This document shows positions 1-13,400 of a DNA stretch of 64,000 nucleotides, in pieces. The DNA is from Aptenodytes patagonicus (taxonomy: Eukaryota; Chordata; Aves; Sphenisciformes; Spheniscidae), in contig NC_134950.1 of assembly GCF_965638725.1 (NCBI RefSeq), positions 143,149,636 through 143,213,635 on the forward strand, read 5' to 3'. Positions within the stretch are counted from its first letter, which is position 1. Each line of letters starts with the position of its first letter. The position numbers were made by a program, and so were the translations under genes. Under the pieces are notes generated by a model, which was not told where the DNA came from, searched no databases, and was given only the letters and a program-made list of their open reading frames with translations.

Positions 1-349
1 TGGATTCTTCTGCTCTCTGTGTCCTGGATTAGTCTCTGTTCAGTGATTAAATGACACAGTTTTCTATACTTATAAACTGGTATCTTCCCTCTGATGCTGC
101 TTCGTATATTTTTTGTGTTGGTACTGAATTGGCTGTTACAAAAACTGTAAATCTGTAAGTGGCTCAAGGCTTTTGTGGGTTTTTTTTGGGAGGGGGACAG
201 GGCTGTTCAGTAGTACTGTATTGTTTGACATGGAATGGAATCTGTCATGAACAAACTGTCAGTTGTGGAGAGTTCCTAGCTTAAGTGCTGTACAGTAGAG
301 ACAGCAGCTAATTTAGTGATACTAATTTCATTTTTGGTATGTTTTCTAG

Positions 350-458
350 CTAGATGAAGAGATCTCAGGAGTTCTTGAGGTAGTGGGAAGAGTAACAAAT
401 CAGGCAACCATCATGTGCGTGTCATATGTCCAGTTCAGAGAAGATAAAAGTCCATTTG
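350..458 (+). CDS. RPA3: RPA3 penultimate coding exon
   Basis: The 109-bp exon lies between a TTTTCTAG acceptor ending at 349 and a GTAAGT donor starting at 459. It opens in phase 0 with codons for LDEEISG and ends in phase 1. It carries the last strand of the OB fold. Confidence 0.93.
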
Positions 459-1597
459 GTAAGTAAGAATACACATTATGACAAGTTCATTTTGAGTTCT
501 GAATTCTTCTTCAACAAGTAAGAAGGGTGTCCTGGTTTCAGCTGGGATAGAGTTAATTTTCTTCCTAGTAGCTGGTACAGTGCTGTGTTTTGGATTTAGG
601 ATGAGAATAATGTTGATAACACACCCGTGTTTTAGTTGTTATGCTAGGTAATGCTTACACTAGCCAAGGACTTTTCAGCTTCCCATGCTCTACCGACTGA
701 GAAGGCTGGAGGTGCACAAGAAGCTGGGAGGGGGCACAGCCAGGACAGCTGACCCCAACTGGCCAAAGGGATATTCCATACCCTGACGTCATGCTCAGTA
801 CATAAAGTGGGGGGAGTTGGCCGGGGGGCGGTGACTGCTGCTCGGGAACTGGCTGGGCATCGGTCGGTGGGTGGTGAGCAATTGCATTGTGCATCACTTG
901 TTTTGTATATTCTTTTATCGTTATTATTTTTTCCCTTCCTTTTCTGTCCTATTAAGCTGTCTTTACCTCAACCCATGAATTTTACTTTTTTTCCCCAATT
1001 CTCTCCCCCATCCCACTGCAGGGGGAGTGAGTGGACAGCTGTGTGGTGTTTAGCTGCCTGCTGGGTTAAACCACAACAAAGGAAGAGCTTGATTATTTTT
1101 TCTTACAGACAAGGTCTTTCTTCAAGCTGCCAGATATGGAGTAGAATGTAGAAAAGGAGAGTGTCATGGGAAAAAATTTGTACAAAATACTCTGTTTTAC
1201 TGTCAAACTGTAGGGACTGACTTAAAGCTGGAGCCAGTCTAGGTCATTGCCATGGTCTGATCATTCTCTCACTCCTGACTGCCTGGTTCTTGCCTTGCAC
1301 TGGACCTTGTGTGAGTGTGCAGCTAGAAAGCCTAAGAATAACGCTCCAGAAAGTATGCAATGAGAGTGTGGCTGCCTTGGGAAAACTGGGGAGGGTGAGG
1401 GAGACTGGGAACGCTCAGCTATACTGCTTTAAACTAAGCAATGCCTTAATGCTGTCATTTGCTTGTGGGGAATTTAGCTTATGCATCATAACCATTTTCT
1501 TTGCCCTCTTTCAGATCTGGAGCTCTACAATGAAGCACTAAAAATTATTCATGAATTCTCTGAATACTTCCCATTCGGTACTGGGAGGAACAATTGA
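350..1597 (+). CDS. RPA3: RPA3, replication protein A 14-kDa subunit (3' part, last two coding exons)
   Basis: This is the C-terminal half of the smallest subunit of the RPA heterotrimer, which binds single-stranded DNA in replication, repair and recombination. Exon 350-458 follows a TTTTCTAG acceptor and encodes [20 protein letters not shown] and onward, ending at a GTAAGT donor in phase 1. Exon 1515-1597 follows a TTTCAG acceptor and encodes [15 protein letters not shown] and onward, with a TGA stop at 1595-1597. Together they give 63 residues that follow the C-terminal half of vertebrate RPA3 (about 121 aa) as I know it, including the end of the single OB fold and the C-terminal helix used for trimerisation. 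The N-terminal exons lie left of the window. The intron between the two exons contains a solo LTR. The gene converges on MIOS, as in other vertebrates. The last few residues are the least conserved part. Confidence 0.93.
528..1078 (+). mobile_element. Solo LTR of an avian endogenous retrovirus, plus orientation, in an RPA3 intron
   Basis: The element starts TGTCCTGG and ends CCACAACA, so it has the TG...CA termini of an LTR. It is flanked by AAGGG (523-527) and AAGGA (1079-1083), a 5-bp target duplication with one mismatch. Its first 70 bases match, in reverse complement, the end of the second LTR at 34687-35281, so both belong to one family. It contains a consensus CRE (TGACGTCA, 784-791) and a T-rich 3' half. 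No gag, pol or env sequence is attached, so this is a solo LTR left by recombination. I do not assign the exact repeat family. Open frames inside it are not genes. Confidence 0.88.
1515..1597 (+). CDS. RPA3: RPA3 terminal coding exon
   Basis: The acceptor TCTTTCAG ends at 1514. The 83 coding bases complete an Asp codon split across the intron and run to TGA at 1595-1597. The peptide [15 protein letters not shown] and onward corresponds to the C-terminal helix of RPA3. Confidence 0.93.
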
Positions 1598-2075
1598 TTT
1601 TCTTAGCGTATATTTAGAGCTTCAGAGGGGACAACAGTACCGTAGCTTTCTTGCCTGACAGCATGATAACAGTTGCATTTATTTCCAACAAATATACTGA
1701 AAAGATGCTGTTACATGTGCCATGTATTGCCAGTGAAGAATGTTTTCTTTGAAAATGTACTTATTCAGCAAGAAGAACACTTCTGTGGATATCTCACTGT
1801 CTGTATGTATTTAACCCTTTTGCATCCCTGAGGGGTGTTCTCTTGCAGGACTGGACTTGCTAGAAACTGAAGTTTTGTAGGCACCTTTCTGTTGTTGTTG
1901 GTAGAGGTTCTAGGATACTTTACAGGAAACTTGTATTGAAGACATTTGGTGGGGTTTTAATGTAAAGTTGTTTTTATTTCATTTGCTTTGATACAAATTT
2001 ATGGAACATGGGCGGGTATTTTGCGTCTTGAAAATGGTCTCTTCTCCAATAAAAAAGATCCGACTACATTTAACT
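1598..2075 (+). other. RPA3: RPA3 3' UTR (inferred)
   Basis: The AT-rich sequence after the RPA3 stop codon has no coding signal. The first canonical polyadenylation hexamer, AATAAA, is at 2048-2053, which would give a 3' UTR of roughly 470 bases. Further AATAAA motifs near 2450 and 2834 could be used for longer forms. The end point is inferred. Confidence 0.55.
2048..2053 (+). terminator. RPA3: Candidate RPA3 polyadenylation signal AATAAA
   Basis: This is the first AATAAA downstream of the RPA3 stop codon, about 450 bases after it. It marks probable cleavage some 15-30 bases downstream. Later AATAAA motifs may be alternatives. Confidence 0.5.
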
Positions 2076-2679
2076 ATTCGTGTCAGTATTACATGTTAGA
2101 GTGATGTATGGTGACTCCTGTTCTATTTTACCCGACACAGGTAATTTTAACAAAGTGGAGTACAAGGTACTTGCCTTTTGCACTGATGTTAAACGCTTGG
2201 AAGATGTCTAGTTAGGCTTGGGGACTTCAAGCACAATTGACTTCCCATCACAACCTTCATTCTTGGTGGGAGTCTAAGCAGAAGTACCAGATTGAGCCAG
2301 CTTGTCATGACTTCAACCATATAAACTTCCACACAGTGCCCAGTTTTGTTACCATCCAGGCTACTTACAGCATGTAGCAGAATTCTTACATCTCTTAAGG
2401 TTACACAATGAAAGTAAAATCTAACTAACTTTGGAAACATTCTCTGTGAATTAATAAATAAAATATTTCAAAGTATTTCAAATAAACCTTAGCCATGTTC
2501 ATTAACCTTTCATACAAGCAGGTTTCAGGTTTAATAGCTAGCTTTGTGCTTATTTATAGGCATCTCCATTTTCAGTCAAGGAATTTATGTTTTACAGACT
2601 TCTTATTGATCAAAGTTACTACAAACTGGGTGGATGATCAAGTTAACAGGTGATCTATTTTTTCCCCTCTCTACTTAGA

Positions 2680-2850
2680 AGACAGACAATGACAAAGTTA
2701 CTGTCACTGGGAAGGAGGAGGACTTTGAAGTAGGAGTCCGTCTCATGCAGCAAACAAGAACACGAGGTCCATGTGGCATGATACCATGCTCCATCCTGTA
2801 GTGCTATCACCGCTGTATTTTAGTGCTCAGTAGAATAAAATGTCATTCTT
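2680..2850 (+). other. Possible alternative terminal exon downstream of RPA3
   Basis: A strong pyrimidine tract ends in CTACTTAG at 2679. It is followed by an open frame of 41 codons (beginning KTDNDKVTVTGKEED) that stops with TAG, and then by an AATAAA near 2834. This is the layout of a last exon, but I do not recognise the peptide. An open stretch of this length is not improbable by chance, so this is only a candidate. Confidence 0.2.
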
Positions 2851-5200
2851 AATAACTGCATGCATGCTTTCCTAGCATTTTAAAGTCTTTTGTACTATTC
2901 TACTTCAGAAAATTGGTATTTTGTGCACGTACATATATTCTGTAAAATGTTAGGTAGTTAGTTACCAAGGCTATCCAGGCGTAATAAAATAGTCTACCGC
3001 TAGATGGCTGTAGCACTTTACCCCCATACAGAGACCAGCCTTGGGTCTGTGGTCTTGTGTGTAAATGTTTCAACACATCCCAATGGTAAATGCTACAGTT
3101 TCCCTTTGTCCGTCAAGACGACTCTAGTTCATCCGGCCCCGCAGCGATGATACCTGGCTAGGCAAGCAGTATACAACTACAACTTTCCACTACGTGCTTT
3201 TCATTCACCTGCTTCTCTATAGACTATCAAGGTTTGTGAATAAATGGCCTACCCCGGCTATGTGGCTATGCTGACAAGCAGCAATGCAGGGAACCGTAAA
3301 ATATTCTTGGTATTAAAGTAATGCTCAGGTCATACATACATTTACCAGGACAGCAATGCGGGAAACTGCCAGCCATTTCAGATACCCAAGGGAAATGAAT
3401 AACCATGGGGCCTGCTAACCGTCAGTTGGGACTGCACTAACAAGATGAAGGTGCGAGAAACTGCCAGAGCTTGTAGATAGTAACACAGGAAACAGCGGCT
3501 TCGTGGGTTGCTGGCTGAAGGGGAGTCACCGGGGCAACCGTATCATAAACAAACACCAAAGAGGGATGTCACCAAAACCAGGGCCAGTAATGGAAGGTGT
3601 GAATAGGAGCTGGTGGCTTCTTTGGGAGGACATGAGGGTGGTAAAGGGTGGGAACCTGGGAGAGGAAAGGGGGGTATGAAGTGAGTGACATAATCAGGGC
3701 TGGCGGGGAGAGGTTCCCGTCGTTTGCAGCAGGACAGCGAGCCTACTGCTCCCACCACACTTGTGACTGACTTCTGGGACCTGGCAACTTTTTCCCTGCC
3801 CTTGCTAAGGGAATGTTTGGAGCACCCTTCCTAACGCTGGCATGGGGGACACTGTCACGTTGCCTTCTCCTGCAACATCTGGCATAGTTGGCAGGATCCT
3901 GATCTCAGTAAGCGTAACTGGAAAAAACAAATCTGGTACAGAAGGCGTGTCTGCCAGAGGCATGGGGAAGCACAGATTGAGCAAGATAGCTGTTGGAAAG
4001 GTGGAGAGGGGATTGGGCAGGCCCCACACTGGCCTTGCTTGGCTGCAGTGGAGGTTAGGCTTTAGCAGAAGCTGGTTACTAAGCACTTCAAAACCGAGAG
4101 GCAGCTTAAGGCTAGCAGCCTGCCTTGTTGCAGGGGCTGCCAGGCAGTCCAGTCTTCATGAAATACTGTTTGGAAGTTGGAGAGCTGTTTTGAGAAACAA
4201 TTCTTAAATTGTCAGTCTGTTTTAGCTGTCCAGCAGGCTAAACTGCAAATAAAAATTATAAAACAGACGTGATGAAGAGTCTTATTTAGGGAACCTACAC
4301 ACGGGATGAAGGAATCTCTGCACCTTGGGAGGGCAACAGCACAGCAGCAGCCCACCGGCCCTTGTGCGGAGTCACGAGAGATTGCCACTATAACAAGGGC
4401 CGTGCTGCAATCCAGGTGCCCCCACTTTCTTCAGCCAAACCTCTCCTTGGCGTGTCTGGTGGACATGGAAATCATCACGATGGTTGAGAGTCACTCCTGC
4501 TCGAAGCCCTGTGGCAGCGGGGCAGAAGGACTCCCAGGTAAGGAAGCTGGGAGCAGCCCTCCTCCTGGGCCAGCAAGCTACTGTGACTTCCCTCTCTGCT
4601 CTGACAGCCCAGAAGGGGAATGGTTTTATGTCCCAGTTGGTTAAGGTACAGAAAGCAGTCCGCGAGTCTGAAATGGAGGAACAGACTAAAATTTGGCAAA
4701 TTCTCTTGGGGAAATTCAGTTCTAGTGGGGACCCCGAGGAAGGGCACCAGAACGGTGCTGTGCAGTGAAGTACCGTGCAGGAACCTAGGGCTGCACACAG
4801 GAGACGGGGAGAAGCCTTGTCGGGGGTGTCACCGCAGACTTGTCTGGCAGTCGCTGGACTCTCGGCTGACCCTGGTCACTGTCACCAGACCTGCTCTGCT
4901 GTCCTTGCTCGGGCATGGACACATGCACAACTCACGTTGTGCTCATGTGCAAGCAGAGAAAGTGCTTGGGCTTAATTAGGGAAGGGAGGCAAGGCTGGAG
5001 CATATAATGAAATGAAAATAATTAAATGTAATCAGTGTGAACCATAGGGTCAAAACATTGTAGCATGCAAGGCCACCTTCATCTAGTTAACTCTATCAGA
5101 GTTGAGCAGATCAGAAAACAGTAAACATAAAAGTACCTGCAGCTAATAAAATGTTTGTAGCTATACTTTGTTAGAAGACAACAAAACATCCCCAAAATCA
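2851..5200. other. Intergenic region between the convergent RPA3 and MIOS genes
   Basis: I see no recognisable gene. The part from about 3.4 to 4.97 kb is richer in GC than its surroundings and holds several short overlapping open frames on both strands. None has splice context, a family resemblance or a consistent frame, so I treat them as chance. Confidence 0.5.
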
Positions 5201-7385
5201 CAGCTTTATTAATTTAAAAGCAAAACAAGGAAAAAATCTCATCATTAAAAAACATAAACCTCTTGCTTTGTAAATTTTGCAAATAGTGTCATTACTGGCC
5301 TGAAAGCCTGATTACCAATTACAACAGCCAAAACTGATAGCTATACTGTGCCAGAATATGCACACGTTCATAATCCAAAACATTTCAAAGACATGCTGAG
5401 TATCAAAGTAAGCATCTAACTTAATGAAATGACAGAATTTGACACAAACAGGTATAGTCAAGTCAAAAATGTTATAAATGAGTTTTCTTTACATAAGAAA
5501 ATGAGACATTGTAAGTTAGTAGTTGCATTCACCCAGACATGGAATTTATCGGGAAAATTTACTAAACATTGTTACTACAGAGGAATAAAAACATATTCTT
5601 GACACTTACAAATCCTCATTTCCATAAAGCAAAAGTTTTATTGCCTGTATTTATATAACTAGGGTATCATACATTAAACCCCAGCTTACAATTATAAATG
5701 GAGAACATTTTGAAGAGCTCTTCAACAGCAACATGAAGTGTGCAAAAATACTGGAAAGAGAAATAAATATTCTAACAAGAAAAAAAAGTAACTGCTCTCC
5801 CATGCCCGCAAATATCAAGTACCTCTTAGATTTTTAACTTAAAAAAAGATCCTTGTCAATTAGGCAAGAATTTTAGATCAGAATAAATGTAGCAGATGTA
5901 TTACAACATTAATGCTACATCAGAAAATATAACCCAAAGTCCTGAATGTAATCATGTACATCTACAGAAAACGTCTCCACGTTCTATCTTGTTGCAACTA
6001 CACTGGAGCACTTAGAACTAGTGGTATATTACAATATACTCTCTTTTAAAACACCAATTTTCACAGTCCTGGCAATATGGTACCAGTTTATTGCTAGCAT
6101 TCCATTTAGTATTTCATAGCACGCAAGTGTTAAGTAACTCATATACTGTTTCTACTAGTAAATAAACACACACCAAGTAAACTGATGTTGTTATCACATA
6201 CCTTAAAACAGGTTTTTTTTCCCTAATTTGTATGAATTTTGTTGCCTACAAAATCAAGGACAACAATACCGATTAGCTCCTAGCACAGTATTAGCAAAAT
6301 ACCGACTCTCTCTCAAGTTAATAAATAATCTGAATTCCAGCTGGTAACATATCCAGAGCTACTTCTGGTCAATGACCTAAAATCGTGCAGCCTTTTGGGA
6401 GCAGACTGGTGTCCGCCAGTGACCAGAAGCAGGATTTATATAGCTTGATTTCACACTTCCCAGCGTATTTCAGAAGTACAGGGAAATGCTGATTATCCAA
6501 AAGTCTTCAAATATTTTTGTAGTCAAAACTCAGCATGTAGTTTAAAACTTAAATATTTACAAGTCTCCAGTCCTTGAGATTTCAGATCTTCACAGTACTA
6601 CGTTAAAAACTAATCAATCAAATGCAACCTCCTATAGTTTACCTGCACTCTGCACTGAAACAGACACATGACTTTTCAGGGAACTCTTCTGTAGGATATA
6701 GACATCGCTAGGAGGCACAACCCCCAAATTCTTTAGCATTAAAATTCACATCAGCTAGGTATGTAGGTAAATTAAATAAGAGCTTGAATTGCAAAGATAT
6801 TGCTTTACTATTAACAAAACTTGAGAACAGAAAGAAATGGATTTGTCTTTAAAATAAAAATCTTTAGAATACAATTAACAGTGGCACTTTGAATGAACTT
6901 ACAAGGAAATGATCATTTGCATACAAGAAAGTGTGATCAAACAATGAACAGAGGAATCCACAGCATCACTTTGCGATCTTCTGAAGAACACTCTTCAGGT
7001 GTTTATTTTGAAGGCCCACTTTCACAGCATATTTGCTGTGAACACTGCTTTGTTTGGAAAACAAATAAAAGGGCCGATCAGCATTACCCTGAAAACTTTA
7101 TTAAAGTTCTTTGGATTTTAGCAAATCCAAAGAGTCTGCAATTCCAGGGGTGCTTTTGAACTGAACTGCTTCCATCCTCTGAACAAGGACCACACACTAT
7201 ATATACCCAGAGGCTCATTTCAGGAATACCTGTTTCTACCAAGCACAGTCACACACACATCATTTTACTAATCTGATAGCAATTTATTTTTTCACAGTCA
7301 GTAAGTCACAAATGACCTTTGTCTAAAATATATGCTTGGACTATGATGGACATCCATTAGAGAGCCCCACATTTTCAAACAATAT
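5201..7385 (-). other. MIOS: Probable MIOS 3' UTR and downstream flank
   Basis: The region is AT-rich, non-coding and immediately downstream of the MIOS stop codon on the minus strand. AATAAA hexamers on the minus strand (TTTATT on plus) occur at 7283-7288, 7097-7102 and 5205-5210, allowing short to long 3' UTRs. The sequence alone does not say which is used. Confidence 0.4.
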
Positions 7386-7482
7386 TTATGCCTGGACAGT
7401 CTCTGCTGGAATGAGATTCCCTGTTGTATCCAGCTGCATACACTTACAAGAGCAGGCAGAAACCGGGCACTCAGTATGGTCC
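7386..7482 (-). CDS. MIOS: MIOS terminal coding exon
   Basis: The acceptor CTATCTAG precedes 7482, and the exon completes an Arg codon split across the intron. It encodes [20 protein letters not shown] and onward, the last zinc-binding cysteines, and stops with TAA at 7388-7386. Confidence 0.95.
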
Positions 7483-10400
7483 CTAGATAGCAACAGCAGA
7501 AAAAAACAGGTAAAATAAAACTAACAAGAATTTTGTAATCTATACATTTAAGTATGTGCAGGGACACAGTACCTCAGAAAAACTCAGCTTCATGGTTAAG
7601 TTTTGCATATGCTCTAAACCAACAAAACATTATAACGATAGATACAGCAAAGGAAGCATGTCCTACTGAGCGCAACATACACGTTAAATAAGAAAGATTT
7701 TAACATCAACTTACCTGAACCAGCTAAGCATATGCCCAGCATGTCCACCATGCCTACAGTTGTGACACCAAGTAAACCAGTTGTTGAACTGGGCTAACTT
7801 CTTGTCTTTGCTAAGATCCACTTTTTCATCTGACTTGGATCCTCCTGTGCAGAAGCAACCCCCCCCACAAATATGCTTGTAAATCATTATGCTTCATTTA
7901 TATTTCAGTCCCAGTAACACTATTAGAATAAATTTGAAATTAGGAACATTATGTGAAGAAGTGGCCTGATTTTAAAAGAGAAGTCAGTAAAATTATTAAG
8001 AACTGGTGGAATGCCAAAATAAGAATTATATTCCTGAGCTGTTGTTTCACATCTTATGGACGTGCTAAACTTGCCTATTAAACAAACTTTACAGACAGAA
8101 TCTCTTTCAACGGTGATTTGTGTTTCAGTGATTGATTTATGTTCCAGTGAATTATGGGCCTGTTCTACTGCACATGAAATATTCTGCTTTAGAAAAATCA
8201 ACAAAATTAAGTTATGAATTGGAACAATTACAATATAGAAGTCGTAACAGATCAGTGAAAGAACGAGGAGATATATAAATAGATGACAACTGCACAGCTG
8301 CTTATGGCTCTAGAACAAGAGTGACCTAAAAATATGGACAAAATCAGTTTCATTTAGACCTTGTATAATGCTGAGCCCAAGACATTTAGAACCAAAAGAT
8401 TCTAGTCATAATATTTCTTAGCTGTGACAGCATGACCCATACATTCTTTCATACTTAGTGACAGAAAGTATACCACGTTATTCTCTTCCTCTTCCAGCTA
8501 AAAATCAATTAATTTACATTCCAAGATTTCTGTAGCATCCCTACAATTCATCTCAAGAAAACACACTTACCATTTCTTACAGTTTTAAAGCTCACAATAC
8601 TGACCACCACAATACTTGAATCTTTTCATTTGTCCAACCATGGAATTTCACTGACAACCTCAGTGGGAAAACTGTCAGAACCAAGTAATGTGCATACTGT
8701 CTGACACCAAAGAACTGAGACATAGGTTTCACCATAAAATCAGATAGGATGTAAACGAGTTTTCAATTACGGTCTTCCTCCCTCAAAATTACAAGTATGA
8801 ATATTTACAGTATGAGTACAAATAGAAAGAAAAAGGTGCAACAGAAGATCTTCCAACAGGAACTGCTAATTAGGCCTCTAACTAGTACTCTAGCTGAATA
8901 ACTAGAACCCATTGTGTCATACCTGGACAGCTGGAAACTGGTGTTCCCATATTTATCAAGCAAAGTGCACAGCGAGGAAGGGGTTTACGGCAACCAGGAC
9001 AGCTTGTAACTTTCGACTTAGTTGGTGAACCACTAACTCCATATTGGCTAAAACCTCGCCCCTGATGAGGAATAGCTGAACAGCTGTAAGAGATTGATTT
9101 TCCACAGAAATTGCAACTCACAAACACCTAAAGAGAACAAAAGCCCATTAATTTTTTGGTTTGGTTCCATTTTTGCTACACCCATGAGTGAATTCGTTCA
9201 AGCTAGCAAACACTTATTTACCAGATATTCTAGAGCATGCCCTGGAAAGCCAAGGCTACTTGTGAAGGAGTTCCTAACATCTTGGCTTATAGATGTGGCA
9301 CACAGTCCCAAGAAGTAGGCCTTAATGATGCTCACTTACCTCAAGAGCACATAAAAACATGCACAATTGCTAAAACTTGGAAAGGTATTATTTAAGATAA
9401 TAAAAAGCTATATCTGCAGTAATGGAAGAAATTAAGTTTACTCTACTTACTGTATAATTAAACCTGGTCTCTCCCTCCTTATAGTCAGGTGACCCACTCT
9501 AGAGTTCCCAACATGAGGATTTTCCTAATAATCTTTATCTGCATACCTTATGCCACAAGTTGTGACTTCATACCAAGGAGCACATATTTTAAACTCTTTA
9601 AGGGCTCTTTATGTTGATCACATAAGGAAGAAGCAGTAAACTCAACTCCCTCCCACTCGGAGCAGTACGGATGCAGCTCTCCTTAAACAGCTGTGATGGA
9701 TACATGAATTCAAAAATAGCCTCCTTAGAAACCCTTGGGCCCCAAGGCTTGTAACGCACATACCTCGCAGACATGAGAGAGTGGAAGGTGCTGTGGTTAA
9801 ATCATGTTGGCGAAAAATGCCGCCAGATGTTAAGTAGACAGCATTTGGACAGGGTGTTAGTTTTTGGTTTAGCTTATGTTCAGAACTGATAATGAAAGTT
9901 GCTGCTGTCCACTTTTAGTTTAAGATTCAAAGGCTTCAAAATAGCTTCAAGGTTTGCTTCAATTAAAACCGAGCCAATTTGAACTGGTTCTTGGTTCAAT
10001 TCCCTGGTTTCAGCCTCATCCTCACCCTGATGCTGAATTTAGCTGGATGGTACATCTCTGATTTTGTTTTTCAACATGGGAGGAAAAAAAACCCAGTTTC
10101 CCCAGAAAAAGTGTTGAAAAGTTACAGTTTCTGAAAGACAACCTGTTATTTGAAAGAAAAAGGTTTAAGAAAAGAAAAAAAAAGAACACAAATAAAATGG
10201 TAGGGAACTGATTTCCTAGATTAGATATGAAGAAATGTAGATTTATTTACCGTATTTCTGTACTCTCTATCAAAACAGTTATCAAGTCCTTTCTAAAAAA
10301 ATATTTCAAAAAAACCACAGCTACTTTTTAGGGCAGCCTTAGCTGAAATCTTTCTTTTGCACATGGATCCCCATGAAAGCCAAGGTGCAGCCAGCAATTT

Positions 10401-13400
10401 TTTTCTACAGAAGTACCATGTGACCTTCCTTTCTGGACTGGTCATACTTCATACAAGAATTACATTTACCTGTGCTAAAGGTTTTGAACTGGGATCCAGC
10501 TTACTCCTATGGATATCAAATTCTGCACGTTTATGCCAAAATCTCCAAGCATCTAAAAGATTCCTGTAGTTCTCGATCCAGTACTGAACCCTCTCATCCT
10601 TAAGTACATCCGATGGAGAACCCTGAAGCAGGCAGGAAAAAATGTCAGACACACACTGAAGATACACAATACCTATTCTTCACTTTTTCAAAAGACTTTA
10701 CAAAGCGTACCACAAGATACGAGAAATAATACAGTGTAATTCGCCTAGAAAAAGATTAATTTTCTGTTAAACTATAATGCAAGTTTGATAATCATTTTCT
10801 TCAGTCTGCCTCTCTGGTTGAAAATAGGAGGATATGGCAGCACAACTAAAAACTCCTGTCTGTCAGATGAAGGATTATAAAATTCTGTCACATATCACAG
10901 TCTATCTCATTGTTATGATTACATATGCAGTTAAACACAGTGCTGGCAATCGCTGCAACTGTGTGAGGGCCAAGACAAGTCCATCATAAAAAAAGCCAAA
11001 CCCAATGCCTACAGACAAACAAAAAACCTCACCTCAGTTCTCTTATCAAAATCCCGGAAGCAAAAGAAAAAAATGACCTGTCACGAAACACACCAGCAAT
11101 AAGCAGGGGAATGGATTCCCAGTTCAGCTCCTGAAAAGGACTATGTTTTCTTTCTGCCTCTTTCCCCTACTATCTCCTCAAGCTACCTCAACCAGAGAGA
11201 GTGAAGATACATGCTTATAGTTGACATCGAGTGTTTCTGATGATTCCGCAAAACAGGCATGATACATATCGTCCCAATTTATTATAGAAAATACTTTTTA
11301 GTTCACAAGATTCAGTACTATCTATACTGCTAAAGAAACTACGTGTAGTTCTTCCCTATAAAGATTTATTCTGGAGTGAAACACTAACCTGTAGCATGCA
11401 ATAGCTTGCTGTCTGGACATCTCCAGTTCTGTCAACATAACTTTCCATCAAGTCAACTCCATCTTTTGTCAGCCCTGTTAAGAGTATTCCCTCCAAATTC
11501 CCAGCATCTTTCATTTCATTCGTCAGCTTTTCAATAAACCTGTTCAGCTATAAAAAGAAAATTTACTTAACTTTTGCCGTCTGTTCATCCCTTCCTAACT
11601 CATTTATGTTGGCATATGACAAGACTTTTCATGATTTGAATAGCTTTCTTTAAGAGTGTCTGCTGCTAACAGAATATGCTGCTCGCTGGATGTTACGCAG
11701 AAAAAGTTATATGGCTATAGCCACTATATTGCAAGAATTCAAGTATTTGTCAACAAACTTTAAGCCTCCTGATAGGGAGTGCAAAGAGGGAGGTTATGTA
11801 TTCTTTAAATACTTCAGTGAACTTAAAAGAAAACATTCCTGCTGTAAAACCAAGCCTTAATTCGAGAGAACGTAAATAACTGGAAATAAATACTGAATAA
11901 ATACAAATACTCTCCAGTAAAACACACATACAGATAATGCAATAGCATTTAACAAACTAGCATGTCATGAATACTAATAAAAAACCCAAACAAACAAACA
12001 AACAAAATAAAAATCAAGCTGAAGGTACAAACTGAAGACCAGACTATACCATACCTTATATCCTACTGTGATGAGAAAAACCAAATCACCCATGACTCAT
12101 TGCTTCCACTGTCCACCCCTCCACCCCAGAGTTCCTTCCGCCTCTAAATAAAGCCCAGCTTAACAGTTTGCTTAAATGTGCAAAAACAAACTTACCTGAG
12201 CATCACTGAGGAACTTGCAAGCAAATGCCACTCTGTCTCGTACAGCTACGTTATTTTCATACTTTGGAGAGAAAAATGGGAATACTATCATCACATGCAA
12301 GTTTCCGCTTTTTCAATACATTGTTTGTAAAAGTCAGAACATTTGCACTATTGTATAACTAATACTATGAAATTGATTATGTACAAAGAAAACCACATCT
12401 GAAGAAAGCTAACGCTAAATATCAGATCAATCGTTTATACTCAGATACAGGTATCAGAGCAAGACTGCGGCTACTGGAACAATGTACTCAAATGGCAGGA
12501 AAGCCTGGTACAGCACATCCTACGTGGTTTACGAAACTCTGGAAAAAGAAACTTTGCAAGTCATGTAGAGCTGGGCTTAGTGCTTCTAGCACATATAGCC
12601 AGTCTCACCAAGTCACAGGGGGAAGAAAAACAAACCAACCTTCATTTACCATATTTACAAAATAACTAGCCTAACCACTCAATTCCTTCCTAAAATCACA
12701 ACTAAAAGTTAATAACAAGACAAACAAAAAACCAACCAAAAACTAACTCCAAACACCCAGAAGATGGATTTCTCATAAGTATATTGGCACTCAAGGTGCA
12801 GGAATGCAATAATATTTACTTTCTGCTTTTTAGTCCTTTTACTAGATGCAACACTGAAGAAAAAAAATCTTTGACTAGATTAATTCCGGTACTTAGCTGT
12901 TCCCATATTTTTCCCTCCCGATATTCTCAGAATAGAAATTGTGATTGACATTGCCAAAACAAGGAGATGTGCTTGGCAAAATCTTTTTCATGCAAACTTC
13001 AACTGGTCTCACTGAAGTAAAAATTAATTAAAAAAAAAAAAACCCTTATGATCTGTCAATTTCCAATTCATCAATAAAAAACAACTATAAAATTATTACC
13101 TAACATCCAGAGAACAAGAATATTCTCTCTTGAAGAGAGAAAAAAAGATTCAGGTTTCTCTCCTCTGGGATTCTTACCTTTTTTTTTTTTTAAATACCCT
13201 AAAAGCATTGTATTATGACAACTCTGTTTTCAACAGGTTTAGGCCAATTACCCTGTTACATTACAGAGTCCTCCCTTGGGCTAAATAATTCCTACTGAAT
13301 CAAGTATTTCTGTTGTTCTCTAACCAAGGATCAAGTATCTTACTCCTCCAAAGGCTCAAAGTATCTCATGTAATTAAACATTTAGTTTTCTCTTCACATG

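Noticed and set aside
807-1151. 114-codon open frame in the RPA3 intron
   Set aside because: It lies almost wholly within the solo LTR and has no relation to a retroviral gene or host protein.
3842-4979. Several open frames of 90-120 codons on both strands between RPA3 and MIOS
   Set aside because: They overlap one another in different frames, show no splice context or domain, and vertebrate synteny has no gene here that I recognise in these peptides.
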